This document shows positions 45,567 to 57,400 of a DNA stretch of 64,000 nt, piece after piece. Positions within the stretch are counted from its first letter, which is position 1. Every line of letters begins with the position of its first letter. The translations under genes and the position numbers were made by a program. The notes under the pieces were generated by a model. It saw only the letters and a program-made list of their open reading frames with translations, made no database searches and was not told the DNA's origin. Origin of the DNA: Hirsutella rhossiliensis (taxonomy: Eukaryota > Ascomycota > Sordariomycetes > Hypocreales > Ophiocordycipitaceae); NCBI RefSeq assembly GCF_020360975.1, contig NW_025408670.1, forward strand, positions 5,332,001 through 5,396,000. Direction: 5' to 3'.

Positions 45567-46096
45567 CGCTCTGACGAGTCTCCAAATCCATTAGTAGAGG
45601 AAAAGTTGAAGAACATTGAATCTCTCGTACTTTTTGGTTTAAATCTTTATCCTATTTGTAGCAGAAGGACAAAACATAGGGCATCTTTGAACCAACCAAG
45701 TTAGAAGATTGGACATTTGAAACGTCCAAGATGGTAGCAGCATAAAGTGCTTGGAGGTTAGGGTATAAGTTACATAGCAAGGCTATACTATACTATACGT
45801 TCAAGCCCACAGCCGCCACCCGACGACCCCTAGAGGTTCCTAGTACGGATAAAAGTGGGTATTAAACCCGACATTGCGAGATTGCCACCAGGCACCTACC
45901 TAGCTCTTGCATCACCTAATCTTCGGCCTCGGCCCCGGCCTCCGCCGCTGCCGTTGTCGCCGCCTCCTCACTTCCATCAACAGAACGTCGCCCCCATCCA
46001 CCCACTGGCAGTCCTTGTTGCTGCCCATCAATCGCTCCCGCGCTCCGTTCCACGAGGCTCCTCGCGGGCCCGCCGACACCGCCGAACAGGCAAACC
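45567..46096. promoter_or_regulatory. Spacer/promoter between MCD4 and the zinc-cluster gene
   Basis: 530 bp between tandem plus-strand genes. An AT-richer MCD4 3' part (to about 45,800) is followed by a strongly pyrimidine-rich leader (45,900-46,090) in front of the zinc-cluster gene, a common promoter trait in filamentous fungi. It contains ACCTACCTAGC at about 45,894. No separate gene supported. Confidence 0.4.
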
Positions 46097-49000
46097 ATGG
46101 ACGTTGACATGTCTATCGCGGGTGACGCCGCCCCGCCGCAGTCGATTTCCCACGCTCCGAATCAGTCTCCTCCCCAATCTCAGTCGCAATGTGACTCGCG
46201 AGCCAACGCGTCGCCCCCGAGCGCCGCCAACGCTGCCGCCATGGCGGCCGGCCAGACGAGCTTTCGAAGGTATTACGCGACGACGACGCACGCTTGACGC
46301 ACTCCTGTTTTTGGTCGCTCACGCTGACGGGGCTTGTAGGCAGCGAGCATCACGAGCGTGTGAGGTATGTTTGACCCCAAGGCTCGCCGCCTTGCCATCC
46401 TTCTCCTTGTCTCTTTACTTCGCCTGTGCAACCAACTGCAAGCCGGGGCATTCAACCGCCGTGTCGGTGACTCTTCTGCTCCGTTTGCACGCCCGCCCGC
46501 CCAGCCAATGCTGACCATGACCGGTTCTCGGCTTCCCAGACCTGTCACGCGCGAAAGGTACTTCGAATCACGACCGTCCAAGGCGTCCCGACGTCGTCTC
46601 CCCAGTCATGCTGATCTCATCGCAGGTTCGATGCGATGCTGCCAGCCTCGGGGTTCCCTGCACCAACTGCGTGGCTTTTCAGATTGAGTGTCGCATCCCG
46701 ACCCCCAAGCGCAAGAAGACTCAGAATACCGGGAGCCAGAATGGAAAGGACTCGGACAGGTAGTAGACACACGCCCCTTCCCCGTGTCTGTCCAGCGTCT
46801 TGCGCCAAGTCGTCCTACTAATGCCTCGTCACGCAGCGACCACGACGGCCCCGATGAACGACAACGGCGAACGACGCCAGCAGGCGTTGCTACAGCATAT
46901 CCACGCGCACCGACCGTGTCGCACACTTCGGACGGAACCCCTTCCTCATCCAGGACAGAGGCACAAGCCAGGCAGGACGAAATCGACAGCGGCACATATC
47001 TCAACTTAGTAATGAAGCCGCAGTTCACGCGCGCGCCCATCACCGAAGCTGGCCGAGTCGCTTTTCTTGGCGAATCTTCCAACTTGACCCTGCTCGTCCA
47101 CGACCGCCAGGGCTCCTCCGACGTTGTGCACTACCCACTTCCCGAGAACGTCCGCGGCTCTCGCGCCAGGCTTACCGAGCTGGACAATGTCGAGATCGAC
47201 ATCCTGCATCAGAGGGGGGCCTTTCTCCTGCCTCCTCGCTCCTTATGCGACGAGCTCATCGACGCCTATTTCAAATGGGTCCACCCCATCGTGCCAGTCA
47301 TTAACCGGGCACGCTTTATGAGGCATTATCGCGACCCCAAAAACCCCCCGTCTCTTCTGCTTCTCCAGGCTGTGCTCTTGGCCGGCTCTCGTGTCTGCAC
47401 CAACGCCCAACTCATGGACGCAAACGGCTCGACAACCCCGGCCGCACTGACCTTTTACAAGCGGGCCAAGGCCCTCTACGATGCCAACTACGAAGACGAC
47501 CGCGTCACAATTGTGCAATCCCTGCTGTTGCTTGGCTGGTACTGGGAGGGTCCAGAGGATGTCACCAAGAATGTATTCTACTGGAGTCGCGTTGCCACCA
47601 TTGTTGCACAGGGGTCCGGGATGCACCGCAGCGTGGAGCAGTCACAGCTCAGCAAGTCGGACAAGCGGCTCTGGAAACGAATCTGGTGGACCCTCTTCAC
47701 TCGTGACCGATCGGTAGCTGTGGCTTTGGGCCGTCCGGTCCACATCAACCTCGACGACGCGGATGTCGAGATGCTGACCGAAGACGACTTCATCGAGGAC
47801 GAGCCGGACCGGACCAGTGAGTTCCCGCCGGATTCGGTTCACGTGCAGTTCTTTCTCCAGTACGTCAAGCTGTGTGAGATAATGGGCCTTGTGCTGTCGC
47901 AGCAATATTCGGTGGCCTCCAAGGGCCGGCAGCGGAATGCCATCGACTTGACGCACAGTGACATGGCTCTGGCCGACTGGCTGCAAAACTGCCCCAAGAG
48001 TGTATACTGGGAGATGCCTCGCCACCATTTCTGGTCCGCCCTGTTGCACTCCAACTATTACACAACTCTCTGCCTTTTGCACCGCGCTCACATGCCCCCA
48101 AGTGGCTCAAGCCGCTTCCCATCCGATTCCACATACCCGTCACGGAACATTGCCTTCCAGGCGGCCGCCATGATTACTTCGATTGTCGAGAATCTGGCTG
48201 CTCATGATGAGCTGCGCTACTGTCCGGCTTTCATCGTCTACAGCCTATTCTCGGCCCTCATCATGCACGTCTACCAGATGAGATCACCGGTTCCGTCAAT
48301 CCAACAGGTGACCCAGGACAGATTGCGAAGCTGCATGCAGGCCATGAAGGAGGTGTCCCGGGTGTGGCTGGTGGGTAAGATGGTCTACACGCTCTTCGAG
48401 TCCATCATTGGCAATAAGATGTTGGAAGAAAGGCTACAAAAGGCCGGAGTCAAGCGACATCGGAGAATGCAACAGAGCCTGACGCAGCTGGAGCAGCAGG
48501 GCAAGACGCATGATGCTACGAAGCGAAAATACGACGACATGGCCATTGATTTCACCGCCAACGCACCCACGCCCCAGGAATCATACGAACGGTCGAGGCC
48601 TCAAACACCTAGTGCTTGCAAGAATGAGAGTGCAAGCTCAATGCAGCCGCCCAACGTGCCATCGCCCGGTTCTCGCCCAGCCGGTGGAGCTGACACCTTC
48701 ATGGGCGGCACCAGTTCGCGGCCACAGACCCGGCCTGCGTCGCCATTCAACCCGTCTTTCTCGGTTCCCGCAACGCCGCCGGATCTTTACCTGGTGACGA
48801 GGAATTCTCCCAACATCTCACAGTCACTATGGGAGAACTTCCAACCCGATCAGCTGTTCCCAGAGAGTTCAAGTATGCCGGCTTTCCCCAGTCTGTCGCC
48901 AACGCAGGCGTACCAGAACCTGGACCAGAACCTAATGGCTCGACTTACGCCAAGCAGCATGGCACCCGGCACTCATGGTCAGCCGGGCACTCAGTTCCAG

Positions 49001-49304
49001 GCTAGGGGTCAAGGCCAGGGGAACGGTATGATGCCAGTGCCCGGTTTCCAGGGCCAGCCGAACATGTGGCAGTCTAATTTAGACGGCGGCATGCACGATG
49101 GACAGAGCCCGGACAGCTGGAGTACCAGCTCAGCGCAGGGACAGCCAGCCCCGACGACGCTTAACGTGGAAGACTGGTATGGACTTGCCCGTTCCGGCGA
49201 CTTGCTTTGCCATCCCTTTTTCATTGCCGCTAATGCTCGACAGGTTCCAATTCTTTGGCATCAACGGTGATGCTAGTGCATTGAATCTCGACGCGTGTCT
49301 CTGA
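46097..49304 (+). CDS. CTF1B: Zn(II)2Cys6 transcription factor, CTF1-beta/FarB-like
   Basis: Binuclear zinc-cluster activator resembling cutinase transcription factor 1 beta and Aspergillus FarB, regulators of fatty-acid and cutin use. Six exons give 916 aa: 46,097-46,269, 46,340-46,364 (25 nt), 46,540-46,557 (18 nt), 46,626-46,759, 46,837-49,176, 49,244-49,304. Spliced, the cluster is C65-X2-C68-X6-C75-X8-C84-X2-C87-X6-C94, followed by a basic PTPKRKK. The two micro-exons encode RQRASRACE and TCHARK, that is the start of the cluster. The fungal-specific middle homology region (about 240-540) includes ELIDAYFKWVHPIVPVINRARF and WKRIWWTLFTRDRSVAVALGRP. A Pro/Gln/Ser-rich tail ends in WFQFFGINGDA, restored only by the last intron. 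Without the introns a reader would miss the DNA-binding domain. Target genes are inferred by family only. Confidence 0.9.
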
Positions 49305-50031
49305 GACGAGCCGTTCTAGCTTCTCGCAACCCTTCGCATTGTAGGAACGTCGGTTATTTATAGCATGGCGACAATAGGTCTTGAAATTTGATCATTGCAG
49401 ACTCGCCATTGAGTCTGAACGACGTGGCGCTGAGTGGTGGGAGTTTACGTGGGAAAGTTGGGGGCCAGGCAAACCCTGCTGAACCTAGTTTGCAGATGTC
49501 TTGAGCCCCAGGTCATGAAGATTCAACGAGCTCTGTGTGCACATCCATTTAGTGATGCGGTCGGTTCGCTTGCGGCACCAGGTGCCATGACGGGTTTAGG
49601 ATATACAAGGAGATTTCCATCACGGCTGATGGAGCCGTATTATACCCCCAAGTTGATGTTTTTGGGTTGTCAACTCAAACCGGCCGCCTAATTGATTTGC
49701 CTTGACATTTAAAGATAAACGTTCAATGGTGCCCTTACAAGGAGAGAAGAAAGGTGTGTAAACAGCAAATATTTGATTCAACCGCTAGCTTGCTCCATAG
49801 TCTCCTTCTATCAAAGCCCCGAATGAACCATAATAAGCAACCCCAATAGCGCTGACCGACGTGCGAGAAACAGTAGATTCTATAAATGGGGAGGGGGAAA
49901 GGCGGTGTGGCGAATAGCCAAAAGCGAAAGAAGCACCCGCTCGAGCCATCGTGTTTTTGGGATGATGCGAGTCTTCCCATGGTGAGCAGCATGCAAGTCC
50001 CGGAGACCCTCTGGCCGTCGCAGAGCCACAT
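49305..50031. other. Convergent 3' spacer between the zinc-cluster and LysM genes
   Basis: About 730 bp between convergent stop codons, of normal composition. Open frames in it are short and without recognisable domains. I see no RNA gene or repeat. Confidence 0.45.
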
Positions 50032-51897
50032 TTAGTCGTCCTTCTGGCGACCTCTCATACTGCCGAGCCCAGTCACCACCGGCCTCCTGTTTACTGATCC
50101 CTCACCATCGCTTCGACCGCTGGCTCCCGAAAAGGGATCTGGCGGCGCCGTTGACACATCGTTTGTAGAGAGTTTGCCGTCCTCACTTCCCGTATCTGCC
50201 AACTCAATCAGATCACTGTCAATGTGCCCTGCTGACAGCCCCGTCGGTCGAGCCCGGCCCCCAATCATTGGCGTGCTCGGTCGCTTGGCCAAGGCACCTC
50301 GCAGCCAGCCCTCGACTGCGGCGGCGGCTCTGTCCAGGCCGTTGCCATGTCGGGAGGCTGACGTGGCGTCTCGCCCGTCCTCGAACGGGCTTTCGACGAT
50401 TCCCGACGTCTCCGACGTGAACCCAAAGCGGGCTATATCCGATCCCATAATGGACATGGAGGGCAGTCCTTCGATGTTGAGACCTGGCAGATGCTTCCTC
50501 GTCCATGAATTTAAATAGTCACCATCTGGCCCTGGAGCTCGCATGTTCCCTCCCATGGAGCCGACACCGCCCGGGCGACGCATCCAGGCAGGCCTGCTGT
50601 CATCCGCGTCGTTTTCCCTGCAGCTGTGAAACGACACGGGCCTTCCAGATGGCTGCGGGCGGCCGCCCAGTGGGCTTTGTCTCCGAGACGAGCAATGCGC
50701 TGCGAAGCCGGGGGGCCCAACGTAGATTTCCGAGCTTTGCCGCGGTGTTGAGAGGGACGAGACGGTCCTGATGCTCTTCTTCCGCCGCGGTGGGAAATAA
50801 CCCAAGGTCTGTCTCGAAACGCGACCAATCTGCACGGGTTGAAGAAACGAATCTATTTGGACCCAGCTGACATGAATCCAGGGTTCTTCCTCACTCTGCG
50901 CTTGCTTGCTTTCGGTAGCCCCAGCGTCATCACACCTCTTGAAGTAGTCGTCCTGGTCGGTTCGATCGCCGGACAGCGACTCGTTATGGACCCCAGGTGT
51001 CGACGCCAGGAGATCGGTCTGTGGGGAACATTGCCACGATGGCGCTTCAACGCAGGGGCGGCCCCGGATTTCACAAGCATCGACCGGTATTGCCAGCCAC
51101 TTGCGTGTCTGGATGCTGTCTCTTGACCACAGTCCGTTGGCTTTTCTGAAAACGTCCTCCCTGCACTTGTACCGGAGTATGAGTCCAGCATATGTGTCGT
51201 CGGGCTGGACATGGTGTATATAGACGAGGCAATCTTCCGGCTGCGGATTAGCGGAGGCATCTTCGCCGGAATTTCGACGTTTATGCCTGCCCATGACGTC
51301 CAGGCCGCCATTGACGCCATCGTGGCTTTCCAAAACGCTTGCTGTCCGTGCCGCCTTGAGTGCTGCTTCTCTCTCAGCGACAGACCCGGCAGCCACTTCA
51401 TCCAGCCTTGATTTGTGCAGAGGAGGAGTCGGCCCCCACGCATTGGAGGTTTTGCCGGCGCTGCTGCTCCAGTGTTCGCGTGCCCGGGCGTGGGGTCGGG
51501 CTGGGACTCGGGAACGGGACGGAGACTGTAGCGCTCTCGTTCCATTATTATCGTCACCGGCTGGCAAGAACATGCCGGCAAGCTCCTGGACCGAGCTCCA
51601 GCCTTGCGACCATGAATCGCCGAGAAACTGTGCCACGGTGCCGGGGCCATCGTCCCGTCCGGGCCTCGCATCTGGACGGCCAGCCGACGGAGGGCTTACA
51701 AAGCGATTGGCCGAGACGCCACCGCTGTTCTCTAGATGGCCGAGATTGTCGGCGTCTTGTCCTTGGCCGCTGCTGACAAGGCGCCGGGATCGAGAGCGAA
51801 CGGAGCTCGAAACGACGCCTGGAGATGAGCCGGCGGCCGCCAGGGCCGAGGAGGACAGGCGCGACGAGGCCTTGGCCGGTATGCGCGGCTCGGTCAT
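50032..51897 (-). CDS. LysM-domain protein without signal peptide, function unknown
   Basis: Intronless 621-aa protein with one LysM module at about 225-272 (VYIHHVQPDDTYAGLILRYKC, then FRKANGLW...WLAIPV), a fold that elsewhere binds chitin or peptidoglycan. The remainder is Ser/Arg/Gly/Pro-rich and probably disordered, with small conserved-looking patches GTVAQFLGDSWSQGWSSVQ (about 86-104) and VEGWLRGAL (near 550). The N terminus (MTEPRIPAKASSRLSSS) has no signal peptide and no TM is seen, so a secreted effector role is unlikely. It resembles intracellular LysM proteins of the LYSMD type (general family knowledge), whose role is unclear. The start ATG at 51,897 is the first of the frame; it is the last gene before the right repeat arm. 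Confidence 0.82.
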   Translation of the reverse strand: MTEPRIPAKASSRLSSSALAAAGSSPGVVSSSVRSRSRRLVSSGQGQDADNLGHLENSGGVSANRFVSPPSAGRPDARPGRDDGPGTVAQFLGDSWSQGWSSVQELAGMFLPAGDDNNGTRALQSPSRSRVPARPHARAREHWSSSAGKTSNAWGPTPPLHKSRLDEVAAGSVAEREAALKAARTASVLESHDGVNGGLDVMGRHKRRNSGEDASANPQPEDCLVYIHHVQPDDTYAGLILRYKCREDVFRKANGLWSRDSIQTRKWLAIPVDACEIRGRPCVEAPSWQCSPQTDLLASTPGVHNESLSGDRTDQDDYFKRCDDAGATESKQAQSEEEPWIHVSWVQIDSFLQPVQIGRVSRQTLGYFPPRRKKSIRTVSSLSTPRQSSEIYVGPPGFAAHCSSRRQSPLGGRPQPSGRPVSFHSCRENDADDSRPAWMRRPGGVGSMGGNMRAPGPDGDYLNSWTRKHLPGLNIEGLPSMSIMGSDIARFGFTSETSGIVESPFEDGRDATSASRHGNGLDRAAAAVEGWLRGALAKRPSTPMIGGRARPTGLSAGHIDSDLIELADTGSEDGKLSTNDVSTAPPDPFSGASGRSDGEGSVNRRPVVTGLGSMRGRQKDD

Positions 51898-52330
51898 GAC
51901 AACGGCGAACTCGGCGGCGAGAGGAGCTCGCGAATGATGAATAGGCCCCGCACGAGCATTCGTGCAATGCTACTGCGGACGCGCGGACACGGCGGCGCTG
52001 GGCGGTGGGTGGATTGAGAGCCAACAGGCGGCGAGGGGGGAGCAAATCGAACGGTTGGGAATGGCGTATAGGCCACGGCCTCCTGATGCATGCACTGTTC
52101 GGTAAGGGACACATGCCCCAGCTGCACTGCTAGTGTGTAGCAAGGGGGAGAGTGAGGGCGGGCTGACATGACAGGTGGTATAACTTACTAGGGATTCGGC
52201 ATGGGGAGAGCCTGTCCATTCAGTACCTCACTAATGTATTGCGCATCAAAGGGGCGGGCTCTTAAGTCAGCACACCTAACTTCCGGCACCCCCACTTCCG
52301 GCACCTCCCTAACGTCAGCCACCTAGCTTA
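51898..52330. promoter_or_regulatory. LysM gene upstream region grading into the right arm
   Basis: About 430 bp. It holds the presumed promoter of the LysM gene, then a stretch (52,255-52,330) rich in GGCAC/CAGCAC words with a repeated ACTTCCGGCACC (about 52,279-52,306). Surviving CpA here is mostly in a GCA context, as in the arm beyond, so the RIP border is probably near 52,250-52,330. No gene supported. Confidence 0.4.
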
Positions 52331-53364
52331 CAGCACACCCCCCTTCTAGCACCCTTCCCATAGCAAAGAGGGCACCTTCTAACGGCAATTAAAGCCGTAT
52401 TTTAATATCGCGATAGATTAATTTAGTGTTTTCTAGCTATTTAAGCTACTAGCTACTATATAGAGCTTTAAAATCTACGTTTTAATTAGCTATTATAATA
52501 GTATAAATATAGCCTTTAAAAGTTATTAGCTACGTTACTTTAGACCCTATAAGGAAAAAGAAAGTAGTAACTAAATTACTATAGCACCGTTCCTAGCTTA
52601 TACTTAATCTAGCCTAGCCTTATAATATTTATTACTACCCTTAAGTTTAATTATTTTCTATATATAACGAGGGATTTATTTAACTTAAGCTTATATCTTC
52701 TCTTATAGTAGCTCCTTTTAAGTAAGATCCTAAGCTATAATAGCCTTAGCTTAGCTCTTTAGTACGCCCTTCTTTATAGTTATTCTTTTTATCTATAGCT
52801 AAGCTAGCTTAATAGCGTTATAATTAAGCGAGTTACTATATTAATAAAGCTATTAAATATTATAAGAATTATAGAATCGTTGCTAAATATAGTAGTTATA
52901 AGTAGGAGCCTTATCTTTTTATATAGTTATCTTAAAAAGCTTAGCTTTATACTCTTTAATAAAAGGAAAGAGCTTAAGAAGAAGAATATTCTTTTAGTAG
53001 TAAAACTAGTTAATTCTACTATACTTAGAGCCTTATATAAGCTTACTTAACTTTTAGTTAAATTTCTATTAAGGTTTAGGTCTAAGAAGTTAATAGAGAT
53101 ATAATCTTTATAAGCTATTATTAAGTTCTTACTTCTTTTTTAATAAGGGCTTAAGTTCTTTATTTATTATTATAATAGCTTTATTTACTACCTTCTTTTT
53201 AATAATAGTCTTTAATACCTAGTAATAGCTTAGGCCCTTTTTATTATATAAAAAGTATAAGAGTCTTTAACTATTATAAGTTATAGGCTTAAGCTATAGC
53301 CTAAGCTATATAAGTTATATATAGAGGGCTAGATCCTATATATATATATATATAGGCTAGCTAT

Positions 53365-54460
53365 ATATATTATTATTATTATTAAGATTACGCTAAGGAC
53401 CTAGCTAAAGGTATCTAGAACTTTAATATTAAATAAGAAGGAAAAACTAAAGTACTTAAGGGAAAACCCTCCCCTCTTTTAGTATAGGTCTACCTTAAAC
53501 GAGGTCGTAATAGTAGTATATAGGAAATTTACGCCGGCTACCGCGGGCTCCTCCCGCGAAATCGCGTCTTAGCGCGGGCCCTCTTAGGCTATAGCCGCTA
53601 CTATCCTAAGCAGCCGCGGCCTAGGCTCGCTAGCCCGGGCCTAGGGTTATAGGTAGTAGTCTCTCTCTAGGGGCCTAACTTATAGGCGCCTTTATTTACC
53701 CTAGCTCCCGCGTTATAGCCGCGTAGCCGCGGTCGCGTCGGCTTATTAGTCCGTTAGTTAATAGGGTAGGTAATATCTAGTTACCGGGCTAGGCGCTAGT
53801 ATAGGTCGCTCCTAGGTAGGGCCGGCTAATCGAAATTTAGTCGGCCGGCTCCGCTAATCGTAAATTAATTCTTATCCGGCTACGCGACTTCCTAATTAGG
53901 GGCGCGGCGGCCTATATTTACCCTCTATCTCGTAGTTATTAATTACGCGCGCCTAGCTCGTGCCTATATATACCTACCCCGGTTCTATACGTGCCTCCTC
54001 CTATCCCTTTATTATCTATCTCTTTTATAGGCCTAACCCCTACCTCGCCCGCCTTATTTCTATAACTCTAGGTCTCCTTAATACTATATCTAGTTCGCTC
54101 GTTATCGCGTCGTAATATCTAATTAAGAAGCCGACTTAGGTAGTAGTAGCTTGCTTTTTCTAAAACCCCCTCTTTATAAGAAAGTCGCTATAGTAGCGGG
54201 ATTAGAGCGCTCTATCTTATATTTTATATATATCGGGCGTTTTATTAGTAAGCTTACTTATAAGTTCTTTACTAGCTATTAAAACTAGTTTTATATATAT
54301 TAATCTTAGCTTTATCTTAGGTCGGTCTTACCTTTAGTATTTTTACTAACTTTAATAGCTATAAAAGCTAAAGCGTATATTACTTACGCTAACTTTAACT
54401 AGTCTTATTACTAAGTAAGTAACCCCTTCCCGCTATAGTACTATCTAAGTACTAGCTATA
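53365..54460. repeat. About 1.1-kb insertion inside the right-arm Gypsy copy
   Basis: Compared with 4,478-5,262 in the left arm, the right copy is interrupted: homology stops near 53,362 and resumes at 54,464. The word CTAGCTATATA stands at both edges (about 53,354-53,364 and 54,452-54,462), as a target-site duplication would. The insert is GC-richer in its middle (53,530-54,000) and contains no readable protein. Solo LTR or a non-autonomous element are both possible. Its first part (53,378-53,545) recurs at 57,806-57,970. Confidence 0.55.
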
Positions 54461-54463
54461 TAT

Positions 54464-57400
54464 AAAAGAGCTCTATATAGCTTATTAATATTATCTTATA
54501 GATAGTACTTATATATATACCTTTACTTACTTTATAATAGTATAAGCTATTAACTAATAAATCTAATAGATATTTCCTTAAAAAGGGTACTACTTTCTTA
54601 AGGGAGTACCTTACTTCCTTTTAAGTAGATAGGAAGTATTATAGTTATTTTAAAAGTAATTAAAAGCGCGATAGCTAGTAAGAAGAATAAGGTTCTCGCT
54701 ATACTAAGAGAGCTATCTATAAGACTAGTATTAACCCCTATAACCTTTATAATACTAGTTATAGCGGCGGTATTATTAATATAAAAGCTACTTTCTTAGC
54801 TAACTTAAGATAATAAGCTTAAGTCCTTTTACTTCTTCCTTAACTAGCTATAAATAAAGTTTATCATAGATAAGAAATAAGGCTTAAATAGCTATTATAA
54901 TATAGTATAGTATTTACTCTTTTATATACTACTAGAGCCCTAGATATAGCGGATCTTTAGATTTTAAAATAAGGGTAGTCTTAAGGGTAAACGCGACCTA
55001 TAGGACTTCTTTTAATACCTTATATATACGTTTAGTAATATATAAGAGCGAGAGAAGGCATAAGATAGGCTATAGACCTTTAGGTAAAGGGATAAGTAGA
55101 CCTTTAGTAAATTCCCTCTTAACTTTAAAGAAACGCTCTTATAAGTAGCGGGAACTATAATATAGGAAGATAGTATAAAGCTTATATAGTTATAGAACTT
55201 AATTATATTAGCTTTATAAAAGCTACTTATCCCTATAATTATACTTACTAATTATAATAAGTATATAAGCTAGTTAATAAAGGTAGTATAAGGCTATAAG
55301 TAAACGCTATATTTTTAGAAGCTTTATAAGTATATACTATATAGCGGTAATAAGATTACCGCCCTTTTATAAAAGAAATAGCTAACTATTAATACTAATA
55401 AAGATACCTTAATATTAGCTACTTATATAAACTAAGCTAAATATAGTAAGATATTATTATTAAATATCCTTTATACTATCTTATACTTTAAGTAATAAGC
55501 GAAGTAAGTAATAAGTAAGGAAATTAAGAAAAAGAAAGCTAATAGCTACTACTTACGTTATAGCGCGTTTATATACTTTATATTAAAATACCCCTTTTTT
55601 TTTAGCTAAACGGCCTATAGTAGTTTAAGCGGCGAAGATAGAACCGCTCCTTACCTTAAATAATAAAAAGGACTTTATACCCTTAAACCTAAAAGAAAAA
55701 AAGTAGCTCTAAAGTAAAGATAGGCTTTAAAGCTTTAATTACTAGTACTAGTAAAGAAGAAAGAGGAATTATCCGCTTATATAAAAAAGGAGCCTACTTT
55801 AATATAAGTTATAATTAATAACTCCTTACCTATCGCCGCCCTTATAAATAAGGGCTATTAGTACTATACTATAGTTAATAAAGCGCTTATATAAGAGATA
55901 TAAGTACTAGTAAAGAAGATTGCCTTAAAGCGAGTAAAGGGCGCTTTAAGCGTAATAAAAGGTATAGTAATTAAAAGTATTATATAGCTAGCTATAAAGG
56001 TTAATAGTTACTATAAGCTTATTATAGCTTATATAATCCCTTAACTAGAGTTTCCCTTAATCTTTAAGAAACCTTAGTTATTATATATAAAGTTATACTT
56101 AGTTTTATATTAAAAGAAGCTATAGTTTAAGCTTATATAATAATAAGTTTACTATAATAATAGTTTTATAAGCGTTAAACTAAGCGTATAAGCTTTATAC
56201 TTAGCTTAAAAAGTCCTTACTTTTATTTTTATAAGAACTATATAATAAGTAGAGTAAAAGGAAAGCTAGGTAGTAGCTAATATAGTAGTTTATATAGTTA
56301 GCTTAGTAGATATCGATAAGGTCCTTTAAATAAAAAAGCTAAAGTTACCCTTTAAGCTATAGTAGTAAATACTAAAGTGCTTTTATAACCTCTTACTACT
56401 ATTTAAGTCCTAGGAAGTAAATAAGCTTAACTTATATAAGCTAAGGGTAAACTATAAAATCGTACTTTATACTAATAAAAAAGGGTAGGAACTACTTATA
56501 TTATTTAGACCGCTATATAGTATATTATATATAGAGCTACTAGTACTAAAAAAGATACTAAGGGACCTCTTAAATAAGGGTTTTATTTAAGTAAGTAGCT
56601 TTAAGGTAAGAGCGCTAGTCTTATTTATATATAAACTAAGGGGCGGGATATAGTTTTATTATAATTATAGGGCTTTAAATATAATTATAAGGCTAGACCG
56701 CTACCCTTTACCCTTAATCTTAAATATACTCTATAACCTTTTAAAGGTAAAGTAGTTTATAAAGCTAAATATAAAATATGCGTTTTATAAGGTATAGATC
56801 TTAAAGGGTAATAAGTAAAAGATAGTATTCTATATATACTATAGCTTATTTAAGTAGCTTATAACGCCCTTTAGCCTTTTAAGAGCACTTACTACCTTTT
56901 AGTATTATATTAATAATATACTTTAAGACTTCCTTAATAAGTTTACTTTTATATATATAAATAATATCCTTATCTATATAAGTAGCTCTTATAAGGATTA
57001 TATAAGGAAAGTATAGAAAGTCTTAAAGCGCTTTTAACTTTATAACCTTTACCTTAACCTAGATAAGTATAAATTTAGGGTTAAGAGGATTAAGTACCTA
57101 GGCTTTATTATTTATATAAGCGTAAGTATATAAGCGGATCTTATAAAGATCTAAGCGATTTAGGACTAAGCGGCCTTAACTATATAAATAGGTATATAGA
57201 GCTTTCTTAGGTTCGCGAACTATTATAAGATATTTATTAAGGGCTTCTCTTATATTATAATACCCTTAAACGAGATTACTAGGAAGTAGACCGCTTTTTA
57301 TTAAAGGCTTATATAAAAAGGAGTATTCTATATACTTAAGGACCTATTCTTATAAGCCTTAGTACTACTTTAATAAGACTTTAATTAGTTTATATTAGTT

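Noticed and set aside
46097..51897. Secondary-metabolite or effector cluster around the zinc-cluster gene
   Set aside because: Neighbours are housekeeping genes (MCD4, PCS1) and an unsecreted LysM protein; no synthase, P450 or other tailoring enzyme is present apart from one MFS gene 15 kb away.
12061..52330. tRNA or other structured RNA genes
   Set aside because: I looked through the intergenic spaces for cloverleaf-like and A/B-box patterns and saw none I could defend; a covariance-model scan would be decisive.
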